A DNA stretch of 64,000 nt from Clostridia bacterium UC5.1-2E3 (GCA_001304875.1 BBZO01000002.1:1-64000), one strand, 5' to 3'. Positions 1-11,052 are shown, counted from the first letter of the stretch. Notes: generated by a model not told the origin, from the sequence alone. Translations and numbers: made by a program.

Positions 1-190
1 GGGAAAAGCCGGGTTGCGATCGGCGTACAACGCCGGATCGCAAAGGACACCCAAGAGAAAATTTATCAAAAATTTTGCTCGCATGTGTCCGGTCCCGGTT
101 TTTCCCTGCCCCGTGCGGTTTAGCGGTTCCCATCGGTCCTCCCGGAGCGGTCAGATCCCCTGGGCCTTCTCCTGCCCCCGCCGCCCGCGA
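1..190. other. Window edge without a recognised gene
   Basis: This stretch lies downstream of coaX (which is on the minus strand). I recognise no protein on either strand. Bases 14-43 form a strong hairpin, TTGCGATC/GATCGCAA outer stem with GGCGT/ACGCC inside, which may be a terminator or a repeat element. The region is cut by the window edge, so a partial gene cannot be excluded. Confidence 0.4.
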
Positions 191-954
191 CTATTTGTTC
201 TTCTCATAAAGAATCAAAAGCCCCTTCAAAAGCAGCGTATCATCACAAATAATCTTATGCCTGCAAAGCGGCGCCACAAACTGCGAGAGCCCTCCGGTGG
301 CCAGCACCGTCGGCTTTCCTCCCAGCTCCTCGCTCATCCGGTCGATGAGCCCGTCCAGCATGGCCGCATTCCCGTACATAATTCCGCTGCGCATGCTGTC
401 GATCGTATTCTTCCGATCACGTGATGGGGGATGTCCAGGCTGATGGCCGGAAGCTGCGCGGTCTTGGCGCTCAGCGCGTCCAGCGACACCCTGAGGCCCG
501 GCAGGATCGCGCCGCCCACGTAGGCGCCGTTCTGGTCGATGGCGCAGAGAGTAGTGGCGGTGCCCATGTCGATGATGATGAGCGGCGGCTTATGTTCCTG
601 CACCGCGGCGACGGCGTTGACGATGCGGTCCGCGCCCACGGACTTGGGGTTGTCCATGATGATGTTGATGCCGGTCTTCATGCCGGAGCCCACCAGCATG
701 GGAGTCTTGCCGCAGATCTTCTCCACGGCGGAGATCAGCGTCGCGTTTAAGGGAGGAACCACGGAGGAGATGATGGCTCCCTCGATGTCGGCCGTGGACA
801 CTCCGTAGATTTCCAGGATATTTTTCACGTTGATGGCATATTCAAGGTCCGTCTTGAACCGGTTGGTGGTTATGCGTTCAAGGAAATACGTCCGCTGGTC
901 ATCGATGCCGCCGATGACGATGTTGGTATTTCCCATGTCGATGGCTAAAATCAT
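191..954 (-). CDS. coaX: Type III pantothenate kinase (frameshifted)
   Basis: Phosphorylates pantothenate, the first step of coenzyme A synthesis. The protein starts MILAIDMGNTNIVIG, the ASKHA phosphate-1 motif, and carries the GADRIVNA and IIDMGTATT motifs of CoaX. Start at 954 follows a good AAAGGAG site. The frame breaks near 410: the sequence reads GGAAGAAT where GGAAAGAAT restores HVIGKNTIDSM and joins the C-terminal part (SGIMYGNAAMLDGLIDRM). It is divergent from coaBC, so two CoA-pathway genes share one promoter region. Confidence 0.93.
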
Positions 955-963
955 AAGTGCTCC

Positions 964-992
964 TTTCACAGCTCAAAAAAGTATGCTATAAT
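964..992 (+). promoter_or_regulatory. Probable promoter of coaBC
   Basis: A TATAAT box at 987-992 stands 17 bases after a weak TTTCAC -35 element (964-969), about 40 bases upstream of the coaBC start. It lies in the short coaX-coaBC divergent gap. Confidence 0.5.
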
Positions 993-1034
993 CCTAGCAT
1001 AAATCTGGTTGAAATACAACGGGAGGAATTTCAG

Positions 1035-2216
1035 ATGTTAAAAGGAAAGACAGTTGTCCTCGGAGTCACGGGAAGTATCGCGGCGTACAAGATCGCCAGC
1101 CTGGCCAGCATGCTTGTAAAGCAGCAGGCTGAGGTGCATGTGCTGATGACGAAAAACGCCACCAATTTCATCAATCCCATCACCTTCGAGACATTGACCG
1201 GGCGCAAATGCCTGGTGGATACATTTGACCGGAATTTTGAGTACAGCGTGGAGCATGTGGCGCTGGCGAAGAAGGCGGACGTGGTTTTAATCGCCCCGGC
1301 CTCCGCCAATGTGATCGGAAAGATTGCAAACGGCATCGCCGACGACATGCTGACCACCACGGTCATGGCCTGCCGATGCAGAAAGCTCATCGCCCCCACC
1401 ATGAACACGCAGATGTTTGAGAATCCCATTCTGCAGGACAATTTAAAAAATGCGCCTCCTACGGCATGGAGATCATCGACCCGGCAAGCGGCTACCTGGC
1501 CTGCGGCGATACCGGGGCCGGGAAGATGCCGGAGCCGGAGGTCCTCTACCAGTATATTATTAAGGAGATATTATATAAGAAGGATCTGGCCGGAAAGAAG
1601 ATTTTAGTCACCGCCGGGCCGACCATGGAGGCCATCGACCCGGTGCGCTACATCACCAACCATTCCACCGGGAAGATGGGCTACGCCATCGCCCGGGTGG
1701 CGGCCCTGCGCGGCGCCCAGGTGACGCTGGTGAGCGGCCCCACCTCCCTGCCTGCACCCTATTTTGTGAAGACGGTGAATATTCAGAGCGCCAGACAGAT
1801 GTATGAGGCTGTGGTGGCTGTGAGCGCAGAGCAGGACGCCGTCATCAAGGCGGCGGCCGTGGCTGATTACCGTCCGAAGCACGTGGCCGCGGAGAAGACC
1901 AAGAAGAAGGACGGCGACATGGCCATCGAGCTGGAGCGGACCGACGATATCCTGGCCTACCTGGCGCGCACAGGAGAGAGGGACAGTTCCTCTGCGGCTT
2001 CTCCATGGAGACCGAGAACATGCTGGAAAATTCCAGGGCCAAGTTAAAGAAAAAGAATATCGACATGATCGTGGCCAACAATTTAAAGGTGGCGGGCGCC
2101 GGTTTCGGCACGGACACAACGTGGTCACCCTCATCACGGCTGAGAAGGAGACAGAGCTGGAGATGATGACCAAGGAGCAGGTGGCGGAGCGCCTGCTGGA
2201 CGAGATCTTCGGATAG
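1035..2216 (+). CDS. coaBC: Bifunctional CoaBC (PPC synthetase/decarboxylase), frameshifted
   Basis: Joins cysteine to 4'-phosphopantothenate and decarboxylates the product in CoA synthesis. The N-terminal flavoprotein (CoaC) half shows GVTGSIAAYK, the active-site His in SVEHVALAKKADV and the ATTVMACRCRKLIAPTMN-like region. The CoaB half begins with ILVTAGPTMEAIDPVRYITN and contains KKKNIDMIVANN. Start at 1035 follows GGGAGG. Three single-base losses break it: A7 to A6 near 1446, GGG to GG in CTGGGCGCG near 1963, and AAA to AA near 2128. Repaired length is about 394 residues, normal for the family. Confidence 0.93.
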
Positions 2217-2240
2217 CCGGGACCGGAAGAGGAGTGAAGA

Positions 2241-3101
2241 ATGAAGCTTATTGAACAGGTATTTACGGTTCCGGGAACCGGCGAACAGGCCGTATTAAAG
2301 GGATATTTAAGAGACAACATTCCCTATAGAAGCGGCCGTCTCCGCCCCGCCATGATCATCTGCCCCGGCGGGGCCTATGAGCGGTGCTCCCTGCGGGAGG
2401 GAGAGCCGGTGGCTCTGAAATTTATGGAGAAAGGCTGTCAGTGCTTTGTGCTGGACTACAGCGTGGCGCCGGTGCGGTTTCCGGCGGCGCTTCGTCAGCT
2501 GGCCATGGCCGTGGCTGGGTGCGGGAGCATGCCGCGGACTGGGACATCGACCCGCAAAGGGTTTTCGTCTGCGGATTTTCCGCCGGCGGCCATTTGGCGG
2601 CCAGTCTGGGCGTGTTCTGGAACCGCCCCTTTGTGTATGGGTATCTGGGCCTTGCGGGAGAGCGCGTGCGCCCCGACGGGCTCATTTTGTCCTACCCGGT
2701 GATCTGCGCGGGCAGTTTCGCCCACGAGGCTCCATGGTAAACTTAGGGATCCGGGAGCAAATCGATCTGGCGGAGGAAGCCAGGCGCAGGGGGAGGAGCT
2801 GAAAGCGCTCTTTTCGTTAGAAAAACAGGTGCACGGCCAGGTGCCGCCCACATTTCTCTGGCACACCCAGAGCGATGGGAGCGTGCCGGTGGAGAACAGC
2901 CTCCTGTTTTCCATGGCCCTCAGAGCGGCCGGCGTGCCGTTTGAGCTTCACGTGTTCCCCGAGGGGCGGCACGGGCTGTCGCTGGCCGACCGGGAGACGG
3001 ACAAGGAGGGGGAGGACGGGTACGTGGTCCCCTGCTGCCAGATCTGGCCGGAGCTCGCCTGGCGGTGGATGAATCCGGTTGACTTTAAACGGCAATCATA
3101 A
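2241..3101 (+). CDS. Alpha/beta hydrolase, acetyl-esterase/BD-FAE-like (frameshifted)
   Basis: A carbohydrate-esterase-like alpha/beta hydrolase. It shows the oxyanion strand MIICPGGAY, the nucleophile elbow CGFSAGGHLAASLG and the C-terminal acid/His segment (HTQSDGSVPVENSLL, then FPEGRHGLSLA). These match the Ser-Asp-His triad of acetyl-xylan or feruloyl-esterase relatives. The reading frame breaks near 2517 (CC to C), 2730 (GGG to GG) and 2748 (GGGG to GGG); repairs give about 288 residues. No signal peptide is seen, so it is probably cytoplasmic. The true ester substrate is not known. Confidence 0.85.
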
Positions 3102-3143
3102 TACAATGAAGATTCGAGAACATTTATAACGGAGGAACACCCC

Positions 3144-4735
3144 TTGTCTACGATAGCAGAAGAAATAAAAAAACGCAGAACCTTTGCCATCATTTCCCAC
3201 CCGGACGCCGGTAAGACCACGCTGACCGAGAAATTCCTTCTCTACGGCGGCGCCATCAACCTGGCGGGCACGGTCAAGGGACGCAAGGCCACGAAGCACG
3301 CCGTCTCCGACTGGATGGAGATCGAGAAGGAGAGAGGTATCTCTGTCACCTCGTCGGTGATGCAGTTCAACTATGGAGGCTACTGCATCAACATCCTGGA
3401 CACGCCGGGACATCAGGACTTCTCGGAGGACACCTACCGGACGCTGATGGCCGCCGATTCCGCGGTGATGGTGATCGACGCATCCAAAGGTGTGGAGGCG
3501 CAGACGATTAAGCTTTTCAAGGTCTGCCTTTTGAGAAACATACCGATTTTACCTTTATCAATAAGATGGACCGGGAGGCCAGGGATCCGTTCGAGCTGAT
3601 GGACGAGATCGAGAGCGTCCTGGGGATCAAGACCTGCCCGATCAACTGGCCCATCGGCTGCGGTAAAAACTTCAAGGCGTCTACGACCGGAACACGAAGA
3701 AAATCACCACCTTCACGGCGGCCATGGGCGGCCAGAAGGAGGTGGCCAGCCAGGAGTTTGACGCGCAGAGCGACGATGTGGAGGCCGTCATCGGCGCCGA
3801 TTACCACAGACAGCTCCTGGATGAGATCGAGCTTCTGGACGGAGCCAGCGAGGAGTTTGACATGGATCTGGTGAGCCAGGGAAAGCTCTCGCCGGCGTTT
3901 TTCGGGTCGGCGCTCACCAACTTCGGCGTGGAGACATTTTTGCAGCACTTTCTTACGATGACCACCTCGCCGCTGCCGAGAAAGACCACCACGGGCGTCA
4001 TCGACCCGTTTAAGGAGGATTTTTCCGCCTTCGTCTTCAAGATCCAGGCTAACATGAACAAGGCCCACCGGGACCGCATCGCGTTCATGCGCATCGCCTC
4101 CGGCAAATTCGAGGGCGGGCATGGAGGTAAACCACGTGCAGGGCGGCAGGAAGGTCCGCCTCTCCCAGCCCCAGCAGATGATGGCCCAGGACCGTAAGAT
4201 CGTGGAGGAGGCCTACGCCGGGGATATCATCGGCGTCTTCGATCCGGGTATCTTCTCCATCGGCGATACGCTCTGCCTCTCCAATGAGAAGTTTGAGTTC
4301 GAGGGCATTCCCACCTTCGCGCTGGAGCATTTCGCCCGTGTGCGCCAGATGGACACCATGAAGCGCAAGCAGTTCATCAAGGGCATCAGCCAGATCGCCC
4401 AGGAGGGCGCCATCCAGATTTTCCAGGAGTACAACACCGGCATGGAGGAGATCATTGTCGGCGTCGTCGGCGTGCTCCAGTTCGAGGTTTTGACCTACCG
4501 CCTGGAAAACGAGTACAATGTGGAAGTGAAGCTGGAGAAGCTTCCCTACGAATATATCCGCTGGGTGGAGAATAAAGATGAAATTGACGTTGCGAAGATC
4601 CAGGGCACGTCCGACATGAAGCGGATCAAGGATCTGAAGGACAATCCGCTGCTCCTGTTTGTAAACAGCTGGAGCGTGGGAATGGTTCTGGACAGAAACC
4701 CGGGCCTTAAGCTGAGCGAATTTGGCAGGAACTAG
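3144..4735 (+). CDS. prfC: Peptide chain release factor 3 (frameshifted)
   Basis: GTPase that removes RF1/RF2 from the ribosome after peptide release. It has the G1 motif [12 protein letters not shown], the G2 region [14 protein letters not shown]3 [16 protein letters not shown] and, after repair, G4 [10 protein letters not shown]. The start is a TTG at 3144, eight bases after GGAGG. Four reading-frame segments join after adding a base near 3545 (T5 to T4) and 3678 (GGG to GG), and removing an extra G near 4117. Repaired length of about 530 residues equals typical PrfC. Confidence 0.95.
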
Positions 4736-4834
4736 AGATGGAATGCGTAAGCCGCGGCAAATGCAGGAACAGAAAGTGAATACGGAACAGGAACCGGTAT
4801 CATAAAGAAAAAAGAAAAAGGAGGTCATATACGT

Positions 4835-5280
4835 ATGAGCAAAATAGAAATCGTCAGAGCCGCCATGGTAACCGCCATGAAGAACAAGGACAAAGCCCGC
4901 AAGGACTCCCTGTCCATGCTTCTCTCGGCGCTCAAAACGCTGAGATCGACAAGCGCTCCCCCTTAACCGAGGAGGAGGAAAACGCGGTCGTTAAAAAAGA
5001 GATCAAGCAGGCCAAGGAAACCATGGACACCGCCCCCGAGAGCCGCCAGGATATCCGCGAGGAGGCCCGGGCTCGCATGGAGGTCTACAAAGAATTTGCT
5101 CCCGAGGATATGAGTGCGGAGCAGATTAAAGAGGTCATCGCCGCCGTTCTGGCAGAACTTGCCATCGAGGCCCCGACGCCCGCCGACAAGGGAAAGATCA
5201 TGAAGGTTCTGATGCCGAAGGTGAAGGGAAAGGCCGACGGAAAAATGGTAAATGAGATCCTGGCCGGCATGTTTAAGTAG
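4835..5280 (+). CDS. yqeY: GatB/YqeY domain protein (frameshifted)
   Basis: A small protein of the GatB/YqeY family, related to the tail domain of the tRNA-dependent amidotransferase subunit GatB. It probably binds tRNA or aids amidotransferase, but its exact role is not settled. The protein reads MSKIEIVRAAMVTAMKNKDK, then KRSPLTEEEENAVVKKE and the C-terminal helical domain (APTPADKGKIMKVLMPKVKG). The break near 4935 is an A5 to A4 loss. Start at 4835 follows GGAGG. Length of 148 residues is normal. Confidence 0.9.
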
Positions 5281-5291
5281 GAGGACAGCCA

Positions 5292-6694
5292 ATGTATAGA
5301 GACAAGATAAGCGCCTACATCGACGCTCACCGCAGGGAGATGATCGAGGATATTTTCACTCTCTGCCGCATCGAGAGCGATAAGCAGCCCTACCAGGCGG
5401 GGATGCCCTTCGGACCGGGCTGCTACCAAGTGCTGAACGCCGCCATGGCCATGGCGGAGAAATACGGGTTTTCTATCAGCAACTACGACAACTACGTGGG
5501 CTGCGCGGATTTAAACGACGGGGAGAGACAGCTGGATATTCTGGCCCACTTGGACGTGGTTCCCGCCGGCGACGGCTGGACTGTCACGGAGCCATTTGAG
5601 CCCGTCGAGAAGGACGGGAAAATCTACGGCCGCGGCACCTCCGACGACAAGGGGCCGGCGGTGGCGGCCCTCTACGCCATGAGAGCCATTAAGGAGCTTA
5701 AGATTCCCGTGAGCAAAAATGTGCGTCTGATCCTGGGGACGGACGAAGAGTGCGGCAGCTCTGACATCGAGCACTACTATGACGTGGAGCCGGAGGCGCC
5801 GATGACATTTTCTCCCGACGCCTGCTTTCCGGTGGTGAACATCGAGAAGGGGATGCTGGACGGACATTTCACCGCCGGCTTCGAGCCGGCCGGGGAGCTG
5901 CCGCGGGTGGTCTCTGTGACCGCCGGCGTCAAGGTGAACGTGGTTCCGGGCACTGCGGAGGCCGTGGTGGAGGGGCTGGACGACGATCTGATCCGCGCCT
6001 GCGCTGAGAAGGTTACCGGGGAGACCGGCATCCGGTTCGAGATCCAGGGCTTTCAGAACACGTTAAAGATCATCGCCGTCGGGGCCGGCGCCCACGCGTC
6101 CACCCCGCAGGAGGGGAACAACGCCCTCACCGGCCTGCTTCTGCTGCTCACCAGGCTTCCCTTTGCGAAGAGCCGCAAGATGGAGCTGATCCGCAGCCTT
6201 TCTGAGCTGTTCCCCCACGGGGACACGGCCGGCAAGGCACTGGGCATCGCATGAAAGATGAGATTTCCGGCGAGCTGACCCTGGCCTTCAGCCTGCTCTC
6301 CATCGGCGAGGATTTTCTGGACGGCACCTTTGACAGCCGCTGCCCGCTCTGTGCCAACGAGGAGAACGTGCTCCATGCGGCGAAGCGGAAGATGGCGGAA
6401 TCCGGGTTTGACCTGGACAGTGATTCCATGCGCCCGGCGCATCACGTGCCGGAGGACTCCGGGTTTGTGAAGACGCTTCTTGAAAATTACGAGAAGTTCA
6501 CCGGCCTTAAGGGGTACTGCATGGCTCTCGGCGGAGGCACCTACGTCCACGATCTGAAGAACGGCGTGGCCTTCGGCCCGTCATTTCCGGGCACCGACAC
6601 CCGCATCCACGGGGCCGACGAGTTCGCGGTGGTGGATGAGCTGGCGGCCAGTGCAAAGATCTTCGCCCACGTGATCGCAGACCTCTGTAAATAG
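5292..6694 (+). CDS. M20 Mn2+-dependent dipeptidase, PepV/Sapep type (frameshifted)
   Basis: Metallopeptidase of the M20 family, PepV/Sapep branch, cleaving dipeptides and related amides in the cytoplasm. Metal ligands are visible: HLDVVPAGDGW, GRGTSDDKGP and the catalytic Glu pair in GTDEECGSSDIEHYY. The C-terminal half has GGGTYVHDL and GVAFGPSFPGTDTRIHGADE. The frame ends early near 6250 because GCCATG became GCATG; the remainder follows in the next frame. Repaired length is about 468 residues, as expected. Start follows AGGAGG 11 bases after yqeY. Confidence 0.92.
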
Positions 6695-6797
6695 TCTGGA
6701 TATAAATTAGTAAGAAAAATTTCGCTTTTTGAACACATTTTTTTAAAATTTTTCCTGCTACACTGGTGGGGAAATAAAAATGAGGAGAGATATAATT

Positions 6798-8218
6798 ATG
6801 AAAAAACAGATTGCAGTATTGACTGCCGCTGTGCTTGCCGCCGCCGCGGTGGCCGGGTGCAGCAGCAAACAGGCGGAGACGCCCTCCACGGAGGCGCCGT
6901 CCGCGACAGAGGCGTCCACAGAAGCTTCTGCGGAGGAGATGAATGCGTATATCGTCATTGTCGGCGCCAGCGGCGCAGGCTTCGCGGCGGCTCTGCAGGC
7001 GGTCGAGGAGGGGATTCCCGCCGAGAACATCCTGATTCTGGAGAAGGGAGAGACAAGCAGCGGCTCCGCCTTAAGCGTCATGGCCGGAATGAATGCGGCT
7101 GATTCTGCATACCAGCAGAACGCCGGCATTGAGGACGACGTGGAGGTTTATGCGGCCGATATCAATGCAGCCGGGGACAATCTGGGCGATCCGGAGCTTG
7201 TAAACTACTTATCCGAGTCCGCGAAGGAGTCTCTGGAGTGGCTGTCGGGCATGGGCCTGGAGCTTTCCATGATTTCCCAGGACAGCGGTTCCACACTCCC
7301 CAGAACCCACAGACCGTCCGACGACAGGAGTGCCGGCGAGGCGGTGATGAGCCTTCTTGAGAGCAAGGTGGAGGAGCTTAAGATCCCCGTGATGTACGAG
7401 GTGGAGACCTCCGAGATTCTTCTGGATGAGGATGGAGAGGTCGCAGGCGTCATGGCGGTCACCTCCGGGGCGAGCAGAAGATCAACTGCCAGGCGGTGGT
7501 GCTGGCCGGCGGCGGATTCGGCGCGAACCAGTCCATGGTGGCGGAGTACATCCCGGATCTGGCTGAGGTGAAATCCGTGTCCGACGCGACAGCCACGGGC
7601 GCATGCATCGCGCTGGGCCAGGCGGCGGGCGCGGTCGTGACCAATATGGACCAGGCGGAGCTCTATCCGCTGGTGGAGACCCAGAGCGGCACGCTGATTT
7701 CCCAGGATCTCTACCGGGCCGGTGCGATTCTTGTGAACAATGCGGGCGAGAGATTTGTGGATGAGACCCAGGTCGGCAATAAGATTGCGAAGACCATGCT
7801 GGAGCAGCCGGAGGGCTACGCATATCTGATCTACGACGGCGTCGTGAAGGAGCGCGAGAGTCTGACGGACGACTATGAGAGCGCAGGCCTTGCAAAGCAG
7901 GGAGCCACTGCCGAGGAGCTGGCCGAGGCCATCGGCGTTCCGGCGGATGCACTGGCGGCGACCCTGGGCGGCGTAATGGGCGAGGGCCCGTACTACGCGA
8001 TCCAGTGTGAGCCGGCGATCTTAACCACTCTGGGCGGACTTCAGATCACCAACTGCGCGGAGGTCATGAACGAGGAGGAGATCATTCCCGGACTGTTTGC
8101 GGCCGGTGATGTGGCCGGCGGTATCCACGGTTCTTCCATTCTGGATGGCGATTACGTGACCGCCATGCTGGTGTTCGGACGTACGGCCGGCACGGAGGCT
8201 GCGGGGGTTGTAGACTGA
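6798..8218 (+). CDS. Secreted FAD-dependent reductase lipoprotein (frameshifted)
   Basis: A surface lipoprotein with one FAD_binding_2 (fumarate/urocanate-reductase-like) domain. A lipobox (AAAVAGCSS) and a short Thr/Glu/Ser linker precede a Rossmann motif VIVGASGAGFAAAL. PRTHRPSDDRSAG, AILVNNAGERFVDE and the C-terminal FAD contact GLFAAGDVAGGIHGSS match flavocytochrome-c-like reductases. No FMN_bind domain or haem motif is present, unlike many secreted fumarate reductases. Start at 6798 (not 6780) fits the GAGGAG site. One break near 7467 (G5 to G4). The electron acceptor cannot be named; a carboxylate with a C=C bond is the family habit. Confidence 0.85.
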
Positions 8219-8244
8219 TCTGCGGCATATGAATTGATGTGTGA

Positions 8245-8284
8245 GACAGGCGGACACAGGAGATTTCCTGGTCCGCCTGTTTTG
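8245..8284 (+). terminator. Terminator after the FAD reductase gene
   Basis: Stem CAGGCGGAC/GTCCGCCTG with a 14-base loop, followed by TTTTG, just after the stop codon at 8218. Confidence 0.75.
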
Positions 8285-8360
8285 TCTGCCCGTCTGCGAT
8301 GCACCTTTCCACGCCTTTTTGCATATTATATCCATAAGAGAACCAGTGGGCGGTGCCGCC

Positions 8361-8612
8361 GTGCGTTTCTGGGAGCTGAAACAGAAGGAAGTCATCAATA
8401 TAAATACCTGCAGGCGCATGGGCTATGTGGGGGATCTGGAGTTTGACCCGGTCACCGGGTGCATCACCGCCATCATCATTCCAGGCCCGGCCTGCCTGTG
8501 GGGATTTCTGGGGAGGGAGCGGGAGTTTGTGATCCCGTTCTGCGATATCTGTCAGCTGGGCGGAGACATTATCCTCGTCAACTACCGGGAAAATCGGGAC
8601 GACTGCAAATAA
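8361..8612 (+). CDS. YlmC/YmxH family sporulation protein
   Basis: A PRC-barrel-like protein of 83 residues. It reads VRFWELKQKEVININTCRRM, then GYVGDLEFDPVTGCI and GREREFVIPFCDICQLGGDIILV, the typical YlmC/YmxH pattern. Members are found in spore formers; the molecular role is not known. The start is most likely the GTG at 8361 by family alignment; an in-frame GTG at 8346 is the alternative. The ribosome site is weak. Confidence 0.8.
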   Translation: MRFWELKQKEVININTCRRMGYVGDLEFDPVTGCITAIIIPGPACLWGFLGREREFVIPFCDICQLGGDIILVNYRENRDDCK

Positions 8613-8616
8613 AAAC

Positions 8617-8645
8617 TTGCATATCTTGTGCCTGTGGGGTAAAAT
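8617..8645 (+). promoter_or_regulatory. Promoter of nrdR
   Basis: TTGCAT (8617-8622), 17-base spacer, TAAAAT (8640-8645), 33 bases before the nrdR start. Confidence 0.65.
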
Positions 8646-8677
8646 AGACCAAGAAGTAGTTACGGGAGGATAATACG

Positions 8678-9129
8678 ATGAAGTGCCCATATTGCAGCGC
8701 GGCCGACACGAAGGTGATCGATTCCAGGCCGGCGGACGACAACAGCTCCATCAGACGGCGCAGACAGTGCGAGAGCTGCGGAAAGCGGTTTACCACCTAC
8801 GAGAAGCTGGAGACCATGCCCTTATGGTCATCAAGAAGGACAGCTCCAGGGAGACCTATGACCGGGCGAAGATCGAGGCCGGGATCATCCAGTCCTGCCA
8901 CAAGCGCCCCATCTCCACCCAGCAGATCAACGCGATGATCGACGAGATCGAGAACCAGATTTTCAACATGGAGGAGAAGGAGGTGGAGACCTCCGTCATC
9001 GGCGAGCTGGTGATGGAAAAGCTAAAGGCCCTGGACGAGGTGGCCTATGTGCGCTTCGCCTCTGTGTACCGGGAGTTTAAGGATGTCAACACCTTCATGG
9101 AGGAGATCGGAAAATTATTAAAGAAGTAG
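8678..9129 (+). CDS. nrdR: Transcriptional repressor NrdR (frameshifted)
   Basis: ATP/dATP-sensing repressor of ribonucleotide reductase genes. An N-terminal zinc ribbon, [18 protein letters not shown] then [15 protein letters not shown], precedes the ATP-cone ([20 protein letters not shown]). One lost C near 8818 (CCCC to CCC) splits the two domains into different frames; repair gives MPLMVIKKD and a normal length of about 151 residues. Confidence 0.95.
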
Positions 9130-9137
9130 GACAGGAT

Positions 9138-9648
9138 ATGTTTGCCAGATTTTATCCCAGAAAAGAGATGGAGAGCGCCTACGCCATCCCCTACGGGCGA
9201 TATGCCCAAAAGGGATCCGCGGCGTGATCTTTGACATTGACAATACACTGGTGATGCATGGAGCTCCGGCTGACGAAAGGGCGCGGGAGCTCTTTTGCCG
9301 GCTGGAAGGGCTGGGCCTTAAGACCTGCCTCCTCTCCAACAACAAGGAGCGGCGGGTGAAGCCCTTTGCCGATGCGGTGGGCTCGCCTTACATTTTCAAG
9401 GCGGACAAGCCTCGGTGAAGGGGTACCGGAAGGCTATGGAGGCCATGGGGACCGACAGCCGCACGACCCTGTTTGTGGGCGACCAGCTGTTCACCGACAT
9501 ATACGGCGCCAACCGGGCGGGGCTTTACAGCATCCTGGTAAAGCCCATCGACCCCAGGGAGGAGATCCAGATCGTCATAAAGAGACGGCTGGAGGCGGTG
9601 GTGCTGTATTTTTATCATCGGAGAGAAAAGGAGAGAGAGGGAAAATGA
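9138..9648 (+). CDS. YqeG family HAD phosphatase (frameshifted)
   Basis: HAD-superfamily subclass IIIA phosphatase of the YqeG type. The protein starts MFARFYPRKEMESAYAIP, has motif I GVIFDIDNTLV, motif II LLSNN and the C-terminal FVGDQLFTDIYGANRAG motif. Breaks near 9210 (GGGG to GGG) and 9411 (CCC to CC). Its stop overlaps the aroE start by four bases (ATGA), so it is translationally coupled to aroE, as is common in clostridia. The substrate is not known. Confidence 0.9.
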
Positions 9649-10518
9649 CCATAAGCGGAAAGACGATGGTCTGCGGGATTTTAGCTTACCCGGTGGAGCA
9701 TTCCATGTCGCCGGTGCTGCAGAATCTGTACGCGGAGAGAACCGGGGTGGATATGGCCTACGTGCCGTTTAAGGTAAAGCCGGAGCCGGAAGAAATCGAG
9801 GCGGCCCTTAAGGGGGCGCACGCCTGAACGTGCGGGGATTAAATGTGACAGTCCCCCACAAGCAGGCGGTGATGCCCTTTTGAAGGAGATCGACGAGGGG
9901 GCGAGGGTGATCGGCGCGGTCAACACCCTGGTCTGGCGCGAGGACGGCTACGTGGGCTACAACACCGACGCCGCCGGGATCCTGCGGGCCATGAAGGAGG
10001 AGGGCATTGTCATCAAAGACAGCGCCTGCATTCTCATCGGGGCCGGGGGAGCTGCCAAGGCCGCCGGCTATGTGCTGGTGAAGAACGGCGCGCGGGTCAT
10101 CTATATTTTGAACCGCAGCCTGGAGCGGGCGAAAGAACTGGCGCAGGAGTTAAATCTCCTGGCCGGCAGGGAACTTGCAAAGCCGGTGGCCCTTGCAGAT
10201 TACCGGTCGGTTCCGAAGGACTCTTACCTGGCGGTGCAGACCACCAGCGTGGGCATGAGTCCGAAGGCGGACGCGGCTCCCGTGGAGGACAGGGAGTTTT
10301 ATTCCATGATACACACCGGCTTCGACGCCGTGTATACACCGGCAGAAACAAAATTTATGCGCTACATAAAGGACGCGGGCGGAAAAGCCTGCAACGGCCT
10401 TATGATGCTCCTCTACCAGGGCGTCATCGGCTATGAGCTCTGGAATCCCGGCGTCACGGTGCGCCCGGAGACGGTGGAGGAGGCGAAGGGAAAAGTCCTG
10501 GAGCTTCTTGGGAGGTGA
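9645..10518 (+). CDS. aroE: Shikimate dehydrogenase (frameshifted)
   Basis: Reduces 3-dehydroshikimate to shikimate with NADPH. Substrate-binding motif GILAYPVEHSMSPVLQN, catalytic Lys in NVTVPHKQAVMP, nucleotide loop LIGAGGAAKAAGYVL and the C-terminal YTPAETKFM and NGLMMLLYQG segments are all present. Breaks near 9825 (CCC to CC) and 9880 (T5 to T4). Repaired length is about 292 residues. It forms an operon with yqeG and aroK; the aroK start is three bases after the stop. Confidence 0.94.
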
Positions 10519-10521
10519 CAG

Positions 10522-11052
10522 ATGGCAGGGACGATTATACTCATCGGATTTATGGGAGCGGGAAAGACCAGCGTGGGACGGGCGCTGGAGCGGCGCACAG
10601 GACTTCCGCTGCTGGACACGGACCAGCTCATCGAGGAGCAGGCGGGCATGACCATCAGCGATATCTTCGCGAAAAAGGGCGAGGAGGAGTTCAGGCGCGC
10701 GGAGACGGAGATGCTTAAAAAGCTGGCGGGGAGAGAGGCGGAAAACATCGTCTCCACCGGAGGCGGCCTGCCGCTTAAGGAGGAGAACCGGAGGGCGTTA
10801 AAGCGGCTGGGCACCGTCGTCTACCTGCGGGTGCGTCCCGGGACCGTCTGCCGCCGCCTGGCCGGCGACAACACCCGGCCGCTGCTGGCGGGGGACGGCG
10901 GAAAGGAGCGGGTGCAGGAGCTGATGACGGCCAGGGATCCGCTCTACAGGGAGGCCGCGGACCTGATCATCGACACCGACGGATTGACCCCGTCCGCCAT
11001 CGCGGAGAAAATTCAGCAAAAAATGGTTGAAAATAGTAATATTATAGTATAG
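10522..11052 (+). CDS. aroK: Shikimate kinase
   Basis: Phosphorylates shikimate at the 3-hydroxyl with ATP. The intact 176-residue protein has the Walker A motif GFMGAGKTSVG, shikimate-binding DTDQLIEEQAG and GEEEFRRAE, the STGGGLPL loop and the LID Arg in DNTRPLL. It follows aroE closely, so the last shikimate steps before EPSP are co-expressed; aroF, tyrA and aroA sit 18 kb away on the other strand. Confidence 0.96.
   Translation: MAGTIILIGFMGAGKTSVGRALERRTGLPLLDTDQLIEEQAGMTISDIFAKKGEEEFRRAETEMLKKLAGREAENIVSTGGGLPLKEENRRALKRLGTVVYLRVRPGTVCRRLAGDNTRPLLAGDGGKERVQELMTARDPLYREAADLIIDTDGLTPSAIAEKIQQKMVENSNIIV

Noticed and set aside
14..424. Plus-strand protein across the coaX end
   Set aside because: It is an open-frame shadow of coaX with no family features and no good ribosome site.
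1440..1452. Programmed frameshift in coaBC at the A6 run
   Set aside because: The same kind of break occurs about once per kilobase in unrelated genes and often at two-base runs, so a sequencing cause is simpler.
9366..9650. A separate gene between yqeG and aroE
   Set aside because: The open frame belongs to the N-terminal extension of the aroE frame through yqeG; no independent start or family match.
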